Positions 1 through 6,769 of a DNA stretch of 25,973 nt are shown here, piece by piece. Numbering within the stretch: position 1 is the stretch's first letter; every line of letters starts with the position of its first letter. The stretch is from Glo-17 sp964549735 (GTDB lineage: Bacteria > Krumholzibacteriota > Krumholzibacteriia > LZORAL124-64-63), in contig CAZJWO010000048.1 in assembly GCA_964549735.1 (NCBI GenBank), positions 1-25,973 on the forward strand, in the 5' to 3' direction. Both the position numbers and the translations under genes were made by a program. The notes beneath the pieces are model-generated. The model was given only the letters and a program-made list of their open reading frames with translations. It did not search any database and was not told the origin of the DNA.

Positions 1-171
1 CAGCGGCGCGCGGCGACGGTGGCCGGCGGTCTGGAACGCCGCCTCCAGCGGCCGCAGGGGTCGATCGCCACGGCGGGGCACGGGCCGGATTTCCCGGTCG
101 CGCCCAACAGCACGGCTGAGGGGCGGGCGCGCAACCGGCGCATCGACATCGTGATCACGCCGAGCGGCTGA
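1..171 (+). CDS. OmpA-family protein, C-terminal fragment
   Basis: Reading frame open from the window edge to a TGA at 169-171 (57 codons; start lies outside). The last residues contain the pattern NSTAEGRARNRRIDIVI, the hallmark of the OmpA C-terminal peptidoglycan-binding domain, where the conserved Asn/Arg pair contacts diaminopimelate. Such domains tether outer-membrane or inner-membrane proteins (OmpA, Pal, MotB) to the cell wall. With only the terminal helix visible, the N-terminal part, and so whether this is a porin-like OmpA, Pal or a MotB-type stator, cannot be told. No downstream gene on this strand follows; the next gene is convergent. Confidence 0.85.
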   Translation, partial: QRRAATVAGGLERRLQRPQGSIATAGHGPDFPVAPNSTAEGRARNRRIDIVITPSG

Positions 172-296
172 GCCGTCGGACGGGGACAAGCCGCCGGTCC
201 TCGACGCAGGAGGCCGCCGGGCCGCGATGGACCGTCGAGACGAGCCCGCGCGGGCGGAGGTCGGCGGTCATGATCGCCCGACGCCGGACGAAGCGG

Positions 297-869
297 TCAA
301 TCGTCCTTGAGGATCGGCGCGAGCGCCTTGAAGTCCGGGGTCTTCGCCTCGCGCAGCATCTCGAACAGGATCATCTCCACGTTCATCACCTGCACGCCGA
401 TGCGGCGCATGTGCGCCAAGCCGACCTCGCGGGCGTCGGCGTGGCGGCTGCTGACCGCGTCGGCGGCGACGGCGACCTGCTTGCCGCGATCCATCAGGTC
501 GCGGGCGGTCTGGTAGACGCAGACGTGCGCCTCGATGCCGCAGAGCACGACCTGGTCGCGGTTCAGCGCGCCGAGCGCCGCGCGGAAGCCGGCATCACCG
601 TCGCAGGAGAAGGTGATCTTCTCGAGCGGCTTGACGCCTCCGAGCAGGCCGCGGATCTCGTGCATCGTCACGCCGAGGCCTCGCGAGTAGTGTTCGGTCA
701 CCAGGACGGGCAACTCCAGCTCGCGGAACGCGCGGATCAGCCGGCTGCTGCCTTTCAAGACCTTGGGCATGGCGAAGATCAGGTCGCGGAAACGCTCCTG
801 GATGTCGATGACGACGAGCGCGAGGCGGTGTTTCTCGAGGCGGTCCGGCACGGCGTGGAACGGAATCAT
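297..869 (-). CDS. Isochorismatase-fold cysteine hydrolase (nicotinamidase/YcaC type)
   Basis: A 190-aa single-domain protein, the usual length for the isochorismatase-like hydrolase family. The catalytic triad is legible: Asp22 in VVIDIQ, Lys84 in LEKITFS and Cys117 in GIEAHVCVYQ, with the non-proline cis-peptide region just before the cysteine. Members hydrolyse amides or vinyl ethers (nicotinamide, N-carbamoyl compounds, isochorismate); the substrate cannot be deduced, and the sequence looks closer to the YcaC-like 'hydrolase' branch than to PncA because no clear metal-binding D-x-H motif is seen. The start is supported by GGGAG about seven bases upstream of the ATG. It begins only 15 bases after the stop of the upstream phospholipase D-like gene on the same strand, so the two are probably co-transcribed. 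No signal peptide, so cytoplasmic. Confidence 0.85.
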   Translation of the reverse strand: MIPFHAVPDRLEKHRLALVVIDIQERFRDLIFAMPKVLKGSSRLIRAFRELELPVLVTEHYSRGLGVTMHEIRGLLGGVKPLEKITFSCDGDAGFRAALGALNRDQVVLCGIEAHVCVYQTARDLMDRGKQVAVAADAVSSRHADAREVGLAHMRRIGVQVMNVEMILFEMLREAKTPDFKALAPILKDD

Positions 870-884
870 GGCGTCTCCCGTCGG

Positions 885-2165
885 TTATTGGCGGCGCGGC
901 GCGGCGTACGTGGCGCAGGGATCGACGGTCTCGGCGTAGCGGCTGCGCCAGCTGCGCGAGAAGAAGGCGTCGGCGGCGGCGCTGCAACCGTCGCCGCGCA
1001 GGAACAGGCTGACGTTGCGGGACTGGTAGAAATAGCTGCGCGAGCCATTGCTCGTACCCAGCCACAGCGCGTGGTCGTCGCAGGTCATGAACTTGGCATG
1101 CTCGGTCCGCGCGAACGGTATGAAGCCGCCGCTCCACTCGGGAATGTTCACGAACCGGACCTCGATCCGCGGCAGCACGGCCAGGCTCTGGATGTGAGGC
1201 AGCATGCTTTCGCGCTTGGCCCAGTTGGAGAGCAGGATCTGGACCTCGCACCCGCGTCCGGCGGCGCGCCGCAGCGCGGCGTCCAGTTCGGACCACCAGC
1301 CGTCGCGTTCGCCGGGATTGTAGGATAGCAACTGCAGGCGGACGCGGCGGGCGGCCGTATCGATCTGGTCGATCAAGAGCGGCAGGTCCCAGGGCACGTC
1401 CAGAGGCAGGGCTTGCGGCGGGCTGGCGGCCAGCACCGCCTCGCAGCGGCGGCCGTCGGCGAGGCTGAGCTGGTGCACGGGTCGCCACTGGGGCGCCGCG
1501 GACACCTCGGGGCTCTCGTCGGCGGGCGTCAGTCCGCCGGCCAGCGCCCAGTCCAGTTCGTAGACGCGCGCCAGTTCGGCGGCCAGGCCGGCGTGCACGA
1601 CGACGACGCCCAGCTCATGGATGTGTTCGAGCGCGCGCCAGTCCCAGTTCTGGCTGCCGAGGAAGAACCGTTCGCCATCGATGATCATGCCCTTGCCGTG
1701 GAGGACTCCGCCCCATAGCGCGGCGGCATCGAGCAGGCGCGCTTCGATGCCCGGCCGCCGAGCGAACCGGTCATGGGTCTGCGGATACGTCGCGTAGAAC
1801 TTCCGGTCGCTCAGCAGGCGTACCGCGACGCCGGCGCGGGCGCGATCCTCTATCGCGGCGAGCACGGGTTGCAGGCGACAGATGCCGTCGGGATTGGGCG
1901 AGACGTAGAACGCGAAGATGTCCACCGAACGCCGCGCGTCCTCGATCATCTCGAGCCAGACGGCTGCCGCGTCGGGCAATTCGGGCAGGTCGAGATCGGT
2001 CTCGACGGGCACCGACTCGACGAACGTCACGCTGCCGATCGCGAACTCGTGGTCGTGGTCGCCGGCGGGCGCGAGCGCGGGCAGCCACGACCCCGCCAGC
2101 AGAGCAACGACCAGCAGGCCGCGGCCGAATCGCGGCCAGGGTACGCGCGGTATTTGCCATCTCAT
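885..2165 (-). CDS. Secreted phospholipase D-superfamily protein with two HKD motifs, PLD3/PLD4-like
   Basis: 426 aa. Start chosen at 2165 because AGGAGG sits six bases upstream and a signal peptide follows (basic MRWQIPRVPWPRFGR, hydrophobic 17-33); an upstream in-frame extension to 2543 lacks support. Two complete HKD motifs are present: H156-K158-D163 followed by GSQN (170-173), and H356-K358-D363 followed by GTSN (370-373). Spacing, the GSQNWDWRAL...ELGVV block after motif 1, the IPFARTEHAKF lead into motif 2 and a terminal FF-SRSW segment resemble animal PLD3/PLD4 and poxvirus F13-type proteins, known from memory as 5'-3' exonucleases or membrane-associated phospholipases. Expected to act outside the cytoplasm on nucleic acid or phospholipid; the substrate is not determined by the motifs. 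Heads a probable two-gene unit with the hydrolase at 297-869. Confidence 0.85.
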   Translation of the reverse strand: MRWQIPRVPWPRFGRGLLVVALLAGSWLPALAPAGDHDHEFAIGSVTFVESVPVETDLDLPELPDAAAVWLEMIEDARRSVDIFAFYVSPNPDGICRLQPVLAAIEDRARAGVAVRLLSDRKFYATYPQTHDRFARRPGIEARLLDAAALWGGVLHGKGMIIDGERFFLGSQNWDWRALEHIHELGVVVVHAGLAAELARVYELDWALAGGLTPADESPEVSAAPQWRPVHQLSLADGRRCEAVLAASPPQALPLDVPWDLPLLIDQIDTAARRVRLQLLSYNPGERDGWWSELDAALRRAAGRGCEVQILLSNWAKRESMLPHIQSLAVLPRIEVRFVNIPEWSGGFIPFARTEHAKFMTCDDHALWLGTSNGSRSYFYQSRNVSLFLRGDGCSAAADAFFSRSWRSRYAETVDPCATYAAPRRQ

Positions 2166-2189
2166 GCGCAACCTCCTGGTAGCGCCACA

Positions 2190-2219
2190 AGATAGCACGA
2201 CCACGGCCGTACTTGTCCA
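2190..2219 (-). promoter_or_regulatory. Possible promoter for the phospholipase D-like gene
   Basis: On the minus strand TGGACA (2219-2214) and CTATCT (2195-2190) lie 18 bases apart, about 25 bases upstream of the start at 2165. The -35 box differs from TTGACA by one base; the -10 is weak. Confidence 0.35.
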
Positions 2220-2292
2220 CGAGGTTATGCGGGCAGGGCGGCCGTACGGCAATTTCCGGGCCGAATCCGTCCGCTGAGCCGTTACAGAGAGC

Positions 2293-2321
2293 TTGAATTC
2301 GCAAATCCGCGTCGGTATACT
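2293..2321 (+). promoter_or_regulatory. Promoter candidate for the deaminase / squalene synthase unit
   Basis: TTGAAT (2293-2298), a 17-base spacer and TATACT (2316-2321), close to the bacterial vegetative consensus at both boxes. Transcription would start near 2328, leaving a leader of about 200 bases before the ATG at 2531. Confidence 0.5.
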
Positions 2322-2530
2322 CATGCAGCCGATGTTGCCCGTCGTGACGGGCGACGCGGCGATTACGATGCGGGTTCCTCCGGCTTCTTGGCTAGTCGCC
2401 GGCGGAGAAATGAGGTCGAACCGGAACCTGGCGGGGTTGAGTCGCCCCCGGTGGGAGCTGGCAGGCTTCGCCCGCATCGTTTTTCTTTGTATGCACGTCG
2501 CCGCGATCGTTCGCCCGCGGAAGGGAAGAC

Positions 2531-3610
2531 ATGCCGCCTCCATCGCTCGATCTCCTGCACGCCCTGCCGAAGACGGATCTGCACGTTCATCTCGACGGTT
2601 CGCTGCGACCGGAAACGGTTCTCGATCTGGCCCGCAGTCGGGGTGTGCTCGCCGACCTGCGCGACGTCGGCGACGTGCTGGCGATCTGTCGCGCCCCGCA
2701 GGAGTGCAGCAGCCTCGAAGACTACCTGAAGGTCTTCGACGTCACCCTGCAGGTCATGCAGGATGCAGCGGCGCTCGAGCGCATCGCCTGGGAGTTGGCC
2801 GAGGACGCCCACCAGGAGAACGTCCGCTGGCTGGAGGTGCGTTACGCGCCGATCCTGCACCAGCGCGGCGGACTCGCGCTCGACGAGGTCGTCGCGGCCG
2901 TCCAGCGCGGCCTGGCGCGCGGCCAGCGCTGCTACGGCATCCGCTGCGGCCAGATCATCTGCGGCATCCGTCATCTCGACCCTGCGGGCAGCATCGACCT
3001 CGCGCACCTGGCGGCCCGTTGGCGCGGCCGGGGCGTGGTCGGCTTCGACCTGGCCGGCGCCGAACGCGACAATCCCGCGCGGGAGCACCTGGCGGCTTTC
3101 GATATCGTCCGGGCGGCGAATGTCGCGGTGACCGTCCACGCGGGCGAGGCGTACGGGCCGGCGTCGATCCATCAGGCGCTGCACTACGCCGGCGCCAGGC
3201 GGCTCGGGCACGGCACGCGGCTGGCCGAGGATCCCGACCTGCTGGCCTGGGTCAACAATTTCCGCATCGCGGTCGAGGTCTGCCTGGCGAGCAACGTGCA
3301 GACCCGGGCCGTCAATTCGCTGGCCGAGCACCCCATCAGCCACTTCCTGCGCGAAGGCCTGCGTGTTACCCTGAACACCGACAACCGCCTGGTGAGCGGC
3401 ACGACGGTCACCGGCGAGTACCGGATGGCCGTCGAGGCGTTTTCGCTCGAACTCGACGACGTGCTCGGTCTGATCCTCAACGGCTTCAAGGCGGCCTTCC
3501 TGCCTCTGGCCGCCAAGCAGCGGCTCATCGAGCAGGTCCTGGCCGAGTTCGATGCCCTCGGCGCCCATTTCACGGGCGAGATCACCAGGCGGCGGCGCCT
3601 CGTGATCTGA
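2531..3610 (+). CDS. add: Adenosine deaminase family metal-dependent hydrolase
   Basis: 359 aa, a normal length for bacterial adenosine deaminase. The TIM-barrel landmarks are in order: PKTDLHVHLDGS with zinc ligands His18 and His20, HAGE with His203 and catalytic Glu206, RRLGHG with His227, and NTDN with Asp284. The continuation NTDNRLVSGTT is typical of actinobacterial-type deaminases. Expected to convert adenosine to inosine plus ammonia in the cytoplasm for purine salvage; adenine deaminase or another purine analogue deaminase of the same family is possible. A purine-rich GGAAGGGAAG precedes the ATG. The next gene starts 13 bases after the stop, so it is probably in the same transcript although metabolically unrelated. 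Confidence 0.9.
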   Translation: MPPPSLDLLHALPKTDLHVHLDGSLRPETVLDLARSRGVLADLRDVGDVLAICRAPQECSSLEDYLKVFDVTLQVMQDAAALERIAWELAEDAHQENVRWLEVRYAPILHQRGGLALDEVVAAVQRGLARGQRCYGIRCGQIICGIRHLDPAGSIDLAHLAARWRGRGVVGFDLAGAERDNPAREHLAAFDIVRAANVAVTVHAGEAYGPASIHQALHYAGARRLGHGTRLAEDPDLLAWVNNFRIAVEVCLASNVQTRAVNSLAEHPISHFLREGLRVTLNTDNRLVSGTTVTGEYRMAVEAFSLELDDVLGLILNGFKAAFLPLAAKQRLIEQVLAEFDALGAHFTGEITRRRRLVI

Positions 3611-3623
3611 GGGGAAGACTCGC

Positions 3624-4655
3624 ATGGCCGCACGGGACATCCACGACTGGGCCTGGTGCGAGACGATGCTGCCGCAGGTGTCGCGGACGTTCGCTCTCTG
3701 CATCCGCTTCTTGCCCGACGACGTGCGCCGGTCCGTGCTGCTGAGCTACCTGCTGTGCCGGATCGCCGACACTCTCGAAGACGCCCCCGAGCTGGACCCC
3801 GCCGTCAAGCAGAGCCTGCTGGCGTTGTTCGCCGCGTCGCTCGACGACCGGGCCGCGGACCTGTCGCCGCTGGCGACCGCGCTGGGCGGGCGCCCCGACG
3901 CCGACGCGCGGCTGGTGGTGGGGGCACCCGCCGTCGTCGCCCATCTGGAGGCTCTGCCGCCCGCGGTGCGCGACGCCGTCGTGCCGTGGGTCCGGGAGAT
4001 GTGCCGCGGCATGGCCGAGTTCGCGGCCGCGTCGCCGCATCCGCTCGCCGGCGATGCAACGTTGCGCAGCCTCGCGAACGAGGCCGACCTGGACCGGTAC
4101 TGCTATTTCGTCGCCGGCACGGTGGGCCATCTGTTGACGGCGGTGTTCGCGGCGCTGCGCCCGCGCATCACGCCCGCGGCCGCGACGCGCCTCGATGCGC
4201 TGGCCGAAGATTTCGGCGCCGGCCTGCAGCTCGTCAATATCCTGGCCGACGTCGCGCGCGATCGCCAGCGCGGCGTCTGCTACGTGCCCGAATCCGTCTG
4301 CCGGGCGGCGGGTCTGGCTCCGGGGGATCTGCTGCGCCCCGAGCTGCGGCCACGGGCCCGCGAGGCGCTCGGCCGGCTCGTCGGGCGCGCCCGGGAACGC
4401 CTGCGCTGCGCGCGGGAGTACTGCCTGCAGGTGCCGCGCACCGAGTATCAGCTGCGCCTGTTCTGCCTGATCCCGTACTACCTGGCGCTGCGCACGCTGC
4501 GGGCCATGGAGAACGACGACCGTTACCCCGCGGCCGGCCAGCGCGTCAAGGTCGGCCGATCCGCCGTCTATCGCACGGTGACGGCGGCGCGGCTCTGCGC
4601 GGCCAGCAACCGGCTGCTGCGCGCCTACGCCTGGCGGTTGGAATTCTCCGCCTGA
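3624..4655 (+). CDS. Squalene synthase-type (farnesyl-diphosphate farnesyltransferase) protein
   Basis: 343 aa, all-helical trans-isoprenyl diphosphate synthase head-to-head type. First aspartate-rich motif DTLED at 49-53 and second NILADVARD with Asp209 and Asp213; between them the RYCYFVAGTVG block (158-168) that is characteristic of eukaryotic-type squalene synthase rather than phytoene synthase. Expected to condense two farnesyl diphosphates to presqualene diphosphate and squalene; full activity to squalene with NADPH is likely but cannot be proven from motifs. No hydrophobic C-terminal anchor is visible, unlike eukaryotic enzymes. No squalene-hopene cyclase or other terpenoid gene lies in the window. 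GAGGGGAAG precedes the start. Its last 31 bases overlap, tail to tail, the end of the convergent methyltransferase gene. Confidence 0.85.
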   Translation: MAARDIHDWAWCETMLPQVSRTFALCIRFLPDDVRRSVLLSYLLCRIADTLEDAPELDPAVKQSLLALFAASLDDRAADLSPLATALGGRPDADARLVVGAPAVVAHLEALPPAVRDAVVPWVREMCRGMAEFAAASPHPLAGDATLRSLANEADLDRYCYFVAGTVGHLLTAVFAALRPRITPAAATRLDALAEDFGAGLQLVNILADVARDRQRGVCYVPESVCRAAGLAPGDLLRPELRPRAREALGRLVGRARERLRCAREYCLQVPRTEYQLRLFCLIPYYLALRTLRAMENDDRYPAAGQRVKVGRSAVYRTVTAARLCAASNRLLRAYAWRLEFSA

Positions 4656-5164
4656 AGCTCCCAGCGGCGCCTGGCCTGATAGGCCATGATGCCGAAGCTC
4701 ACGGCGACGTTCAGCGAGTCCTTCGCGCCGTGCATGGGAATGCGTACCACCGCATCGCAGGCGGCGAGCACCGCGGGCGCGACGCCTCGCACCTCGTGGC
4801 CGACCACGAAGCAGAGCGGGAAGCGATACGGGTACGCGTCGTAAAGGGGAGCGTCCGGTGCGCTCTCGAGGGCGACGGTCTGCATCCCCAGTTCGCGCAC
4901 CGCGCGGATCGCCGCCAGCGTATCGGGCCAGTGGTCCCAGGGCACGGTATGGCAGGCGCCGAGCGCGGTCTTCTCGATGTCCGCCCGCGGCGGCAAGGGG
5001 GTCAATCCGCACAGGTACAGGCCGTTCAAGGCGGCCGCGTCGGCCGTCCGGAACATCGAGCCCACGTTCCAGGCGCTGCGGATGTTGTCGAGCAGGCCGT
5101 AGACCGGGCAACGGACCTGACGGCTGCCGCCGGCGCCGGGCCGAAAGCACTCGGATTGCGACAT
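4625..5164 (-). CDS. SpoU/TrmH-family RNA 2'-O-methyltransferase
   Basis: 179 aa from an ATG at 5164 preceded by GGAG five bases upstream; a longer in-frame reading to 5437 would run into the divergent gene and is not preferred. The three SPOUT motifs are clear: motif 1 NIRSAWNVGSMFRTADA (27-43, with the conserved Asn, Arg and Asn), motif 2 VGHEVRGV (121-128) and motif 3 IPMHGAKDSLNVAVSFGI (142-159), which forms the trefoil knot that binds S-adenosylmethionine. It methylates a ribose 2'-hydroxyl in tRNA or rRNA; the short length without an N-terminal RNA-binding domain resembles TrmL or minimal TrmH, but the target nucleotide is unknown. Transcribed divergently from the glycosyltransferase at 5298 across 133 bases. 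Confidence 0.88.
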   Translation of the reverse strand: MSQSECFRPGAGGSRQVRCPVYGLLDNIRSAWNVGSMFRTADAAALNGLYLCGLTPLPPRADIEKTALGACHTVPWDHWPDTLAAIRAVRELGMQTVALESAPDAPLYDAYPYRFPLCFVVGHEVRGVAPAVLAACDAVVRIPMHGAKDSLNVAVSFGIMAYQARRRWELQAENSNRQA

Positions 5165-5297
5165 GCAGGCTCCGATTCTGTCGTCGCGGAGACGACCGCC
5201 CGCCGACCGGCCGCCGGCCGCCCCTAAACCGCGGCCGGCGCGGGCCGATACCAGGACGGAACGCGAGGACGCAGCTCCAAAGGAACCCCGCGCACCC

Positions 5298-6695
5298 ATG
5301 AAACGCAAGACCGTCAGCCTCTGTCTGATCGCTCGCGACGAGGAAGCCAGCATCGGCCGGACCATCAAGTCCGTCCTGGCGTTGGTCGACGAGATCGTGG
5401 TCGTCGACACGGGCTCCAGCGACAACACCCGCATCATCGCCGAAGGCTACGGGGCGAGGGTCGTCGATCACCGCTGGCGCGACGATTTCGCCGCCGCCCG
5501 CAACGCCGGACTCGCGGCGGCCACGGGCGATTGGCTCCTGGTCCTGGACTGCGACGAGCATCTGCAGAGCATCCGCCCGCTGGAATTCCAGCGCCTGCTC
5601 GGCGATCCCGCGGCGATCGGGTACCGTGTCAAGCTCGCCGGCCGGCACGTGGTGGACTGTCCGGCGGACCCCGCCAGCCTGCGGCTCTTCCGCAGCCATC
5701 CCGACGTGCGATTCCAGTATCCGGTCTACGAGCAGATCGCGCCGAGCGTGATCCGCCAGGCCCAGACGACCGGACAGCTGGTGCTCGATTCGCCTCTCGT
5801 CGTGGTCCAGGACGCCGGATCGGCGGAGCAGGCCTCGCGCAAACGAGAACGCAATCTCCGCTTGCTGCGCCAGGCTCTGCTGGCCCGACCGGACGAGCCG
5901 TATTTCGCGTTCCTGCTCGGCAGCGAGACGCTGCAACGCCTGGACGAGGACGTGCTGCCGGTCGCGGGACTGCAGGCGGGGCTACTGCAACTGGAGACGG
6001 CCTGGCGAAGGATCGCCGAACTGCCGCCAGATCGGCGGCACGACACCGCGTACGGTCCGCACCTCGCGAGCGATTTCGCGGCTGCGCTGCGGGCCGCCGG
6101 CCGACCGCAGGCGGCCGCCGACGTCGCGGCGGCAGGACGCCGCATCTGGGGCGACAGCGCGCGCCTCTGTCTGCAGACCGTGCGCAGCCGACTGGCGGCG
6201 CACGTCGATCTCGATGATCCCGCGCGCCGGGAGACCTCGGCGGCCGGCATCCGCGAGGATCTCGAAGCGCTGGGCGAGCTGCTGAACCGCGAGCCCGCCG
6301 AGCACCGCCGCCGGCTGCAGGGGCAGCTCCTGCATTGCCGCGGCGAACTGGCGCTGGTCGAGGGCAGCATCGCGGCGGCGGCCGAGGCGTTCGAGCAGGC
6401 GCTGAACCACCATCAGGATCACGCCGCGTCCTGGGTCGGGTTGGCCGAATGCGCGCGCCTGGCGGGGGACCGCAAGCGGGCGCTGCGTCTCTACCTACGT
6501 GCGGTGACCGCCAGCGAATGGTGCGTTCACGCCTGGGACCGCGGTTGCAGCCTGATGGAGGAGCTCGGCTTCCACGACAACGCCCAGAGCTGGCGGTTGC
6601 GGGTGCAGGAGCGTTTCCCCGAGCGACCGGGCGCCGGCGCGGGGTCGATGGCCGCGCCCGTGAGCGGAGCGGACCAGTTCGTGCGAACCCCCTGA
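5298..6695 (+). CDS. Family 2 glycosyltransferase with C-terminal TPR region
   Basis: 465 aa from the ATG at 5298, chosen because the GT-A fold begins immediately (TVSLCLIARDEEASIGRTI); an in-frame upstream reading to 5163 would overlap the divergent gene. The GT2 signature is complete: VDTGSSDNT (36-44) and the metal-binding DCD at 84-86, followed by the acceptor-side region with CPADPASLRLFR. The second half is helical, and residues about 360-440 (AAEAFEQALNHHQDHAASW...) read as tetratricopeptide repeats. This GT2-TPR architecture is widespread in proteins thought to add sugars to proteins or envelope glycans. Donor and acceptor are unknown, and no polysaccharide cluster surrounds it. No signal peptide or membrane span, so cytoplasmic. 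Confidence 0.85.
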   Translation: MKRKTVSLCLIARDEEASIGRTIKSVLALVDEIVVVDTGSSDNTRIIAEGYGARVVDHRWRDDFAAARNAGLAAATGDWLLVLDCDEHLQSIRPLEFQRLLGDPAAIGYRVKLAGRHVVDCPADPASLRLFRSHPDVRFQYPVYEQIAPSVIRQAQTTGQLVLDSPLVVVQDAGSAEQASRKRERNLRLLRQALLARPDEPYFAFLLGSETLQRLDEDVLPVAGLQAGLLQLETAWRRIAELPPDRRHDTAYGPHLASDFAAALRAAGRPQAAADVAAAGRRIWGDSARLCLQTVRSRLAAHVDLDDPARRETSAAGIREDLEALGELLNREPAEHRRRLQGQLLHCRGELALVEGSIAAAAEAFEQALNHHQDHAASWVGLAECARLAGDRKRALRLYLRAVTASEWCVHAWDRGCSLMEELGFHDNAQSWRLRVQERFPERPGAGAGSMAAPVSGADQFVRTP

Positions 6696-6723
6696 TCGCC
6701 GCCGATCGCCGCCGATCGCCGCC
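6694..6723 (+). repeat. Three tandem copies of a 10-base unit
   Basis: GATCGCCGCC is repeated three times without change, beginning inside the stop codon of the glycosyltransferase gene and running into the convergent intergenic space (6696-6769). Likely a slippage repeat; no terminator with a T-run is seen in this gap. Confidence 0.8.
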
Positions 6724-6769
6724 GCTGCGGTCGGCCGTGGCCGGTCGCGACCCATCGCGCCGCCCGCTC

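Larger units (their letters stand above)
2166..2530. other. Divergent intergenic region with 5' leader of the adenosine deaminase gene
   Basis: 365 bases between the divergent phospholipase D-like and deaminase genes. It holds a promoter candidate on each strand and, downstream of the plus-strand one, a leader of about 200 bases. Near the end of the leader, GCAGGC (2461-2466) and GCCCGC (2470-2475) can pair with one mismatch and are followed by TTTTTCTTT (2480-2488), which looks like a weak intrinsic terminator or attenuator. I recognise no known riboswitch class and no convincing open reading frame. Confidence 0.5.

Noticed and set aside
2166..2543. N-terminal extension of the phospholipase D-like protein
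   Set aside because: The in-frame extension covers the divergent promoter region and lacks a ribosome binding site, whereas the ATG at 2165 has AGGAGG and begins a signal peptide.
3582..5936. 784-codon open frame on the minus strand
   Set aside because: It lies antisense to adenosine deaminase, squalene synthase and the glycosyltransferase and spans the methyltransferase in another frame; composition is the Arg/Gly/Pro/Ala-rich kind produced by reading high-GC genes in the wrong frame.
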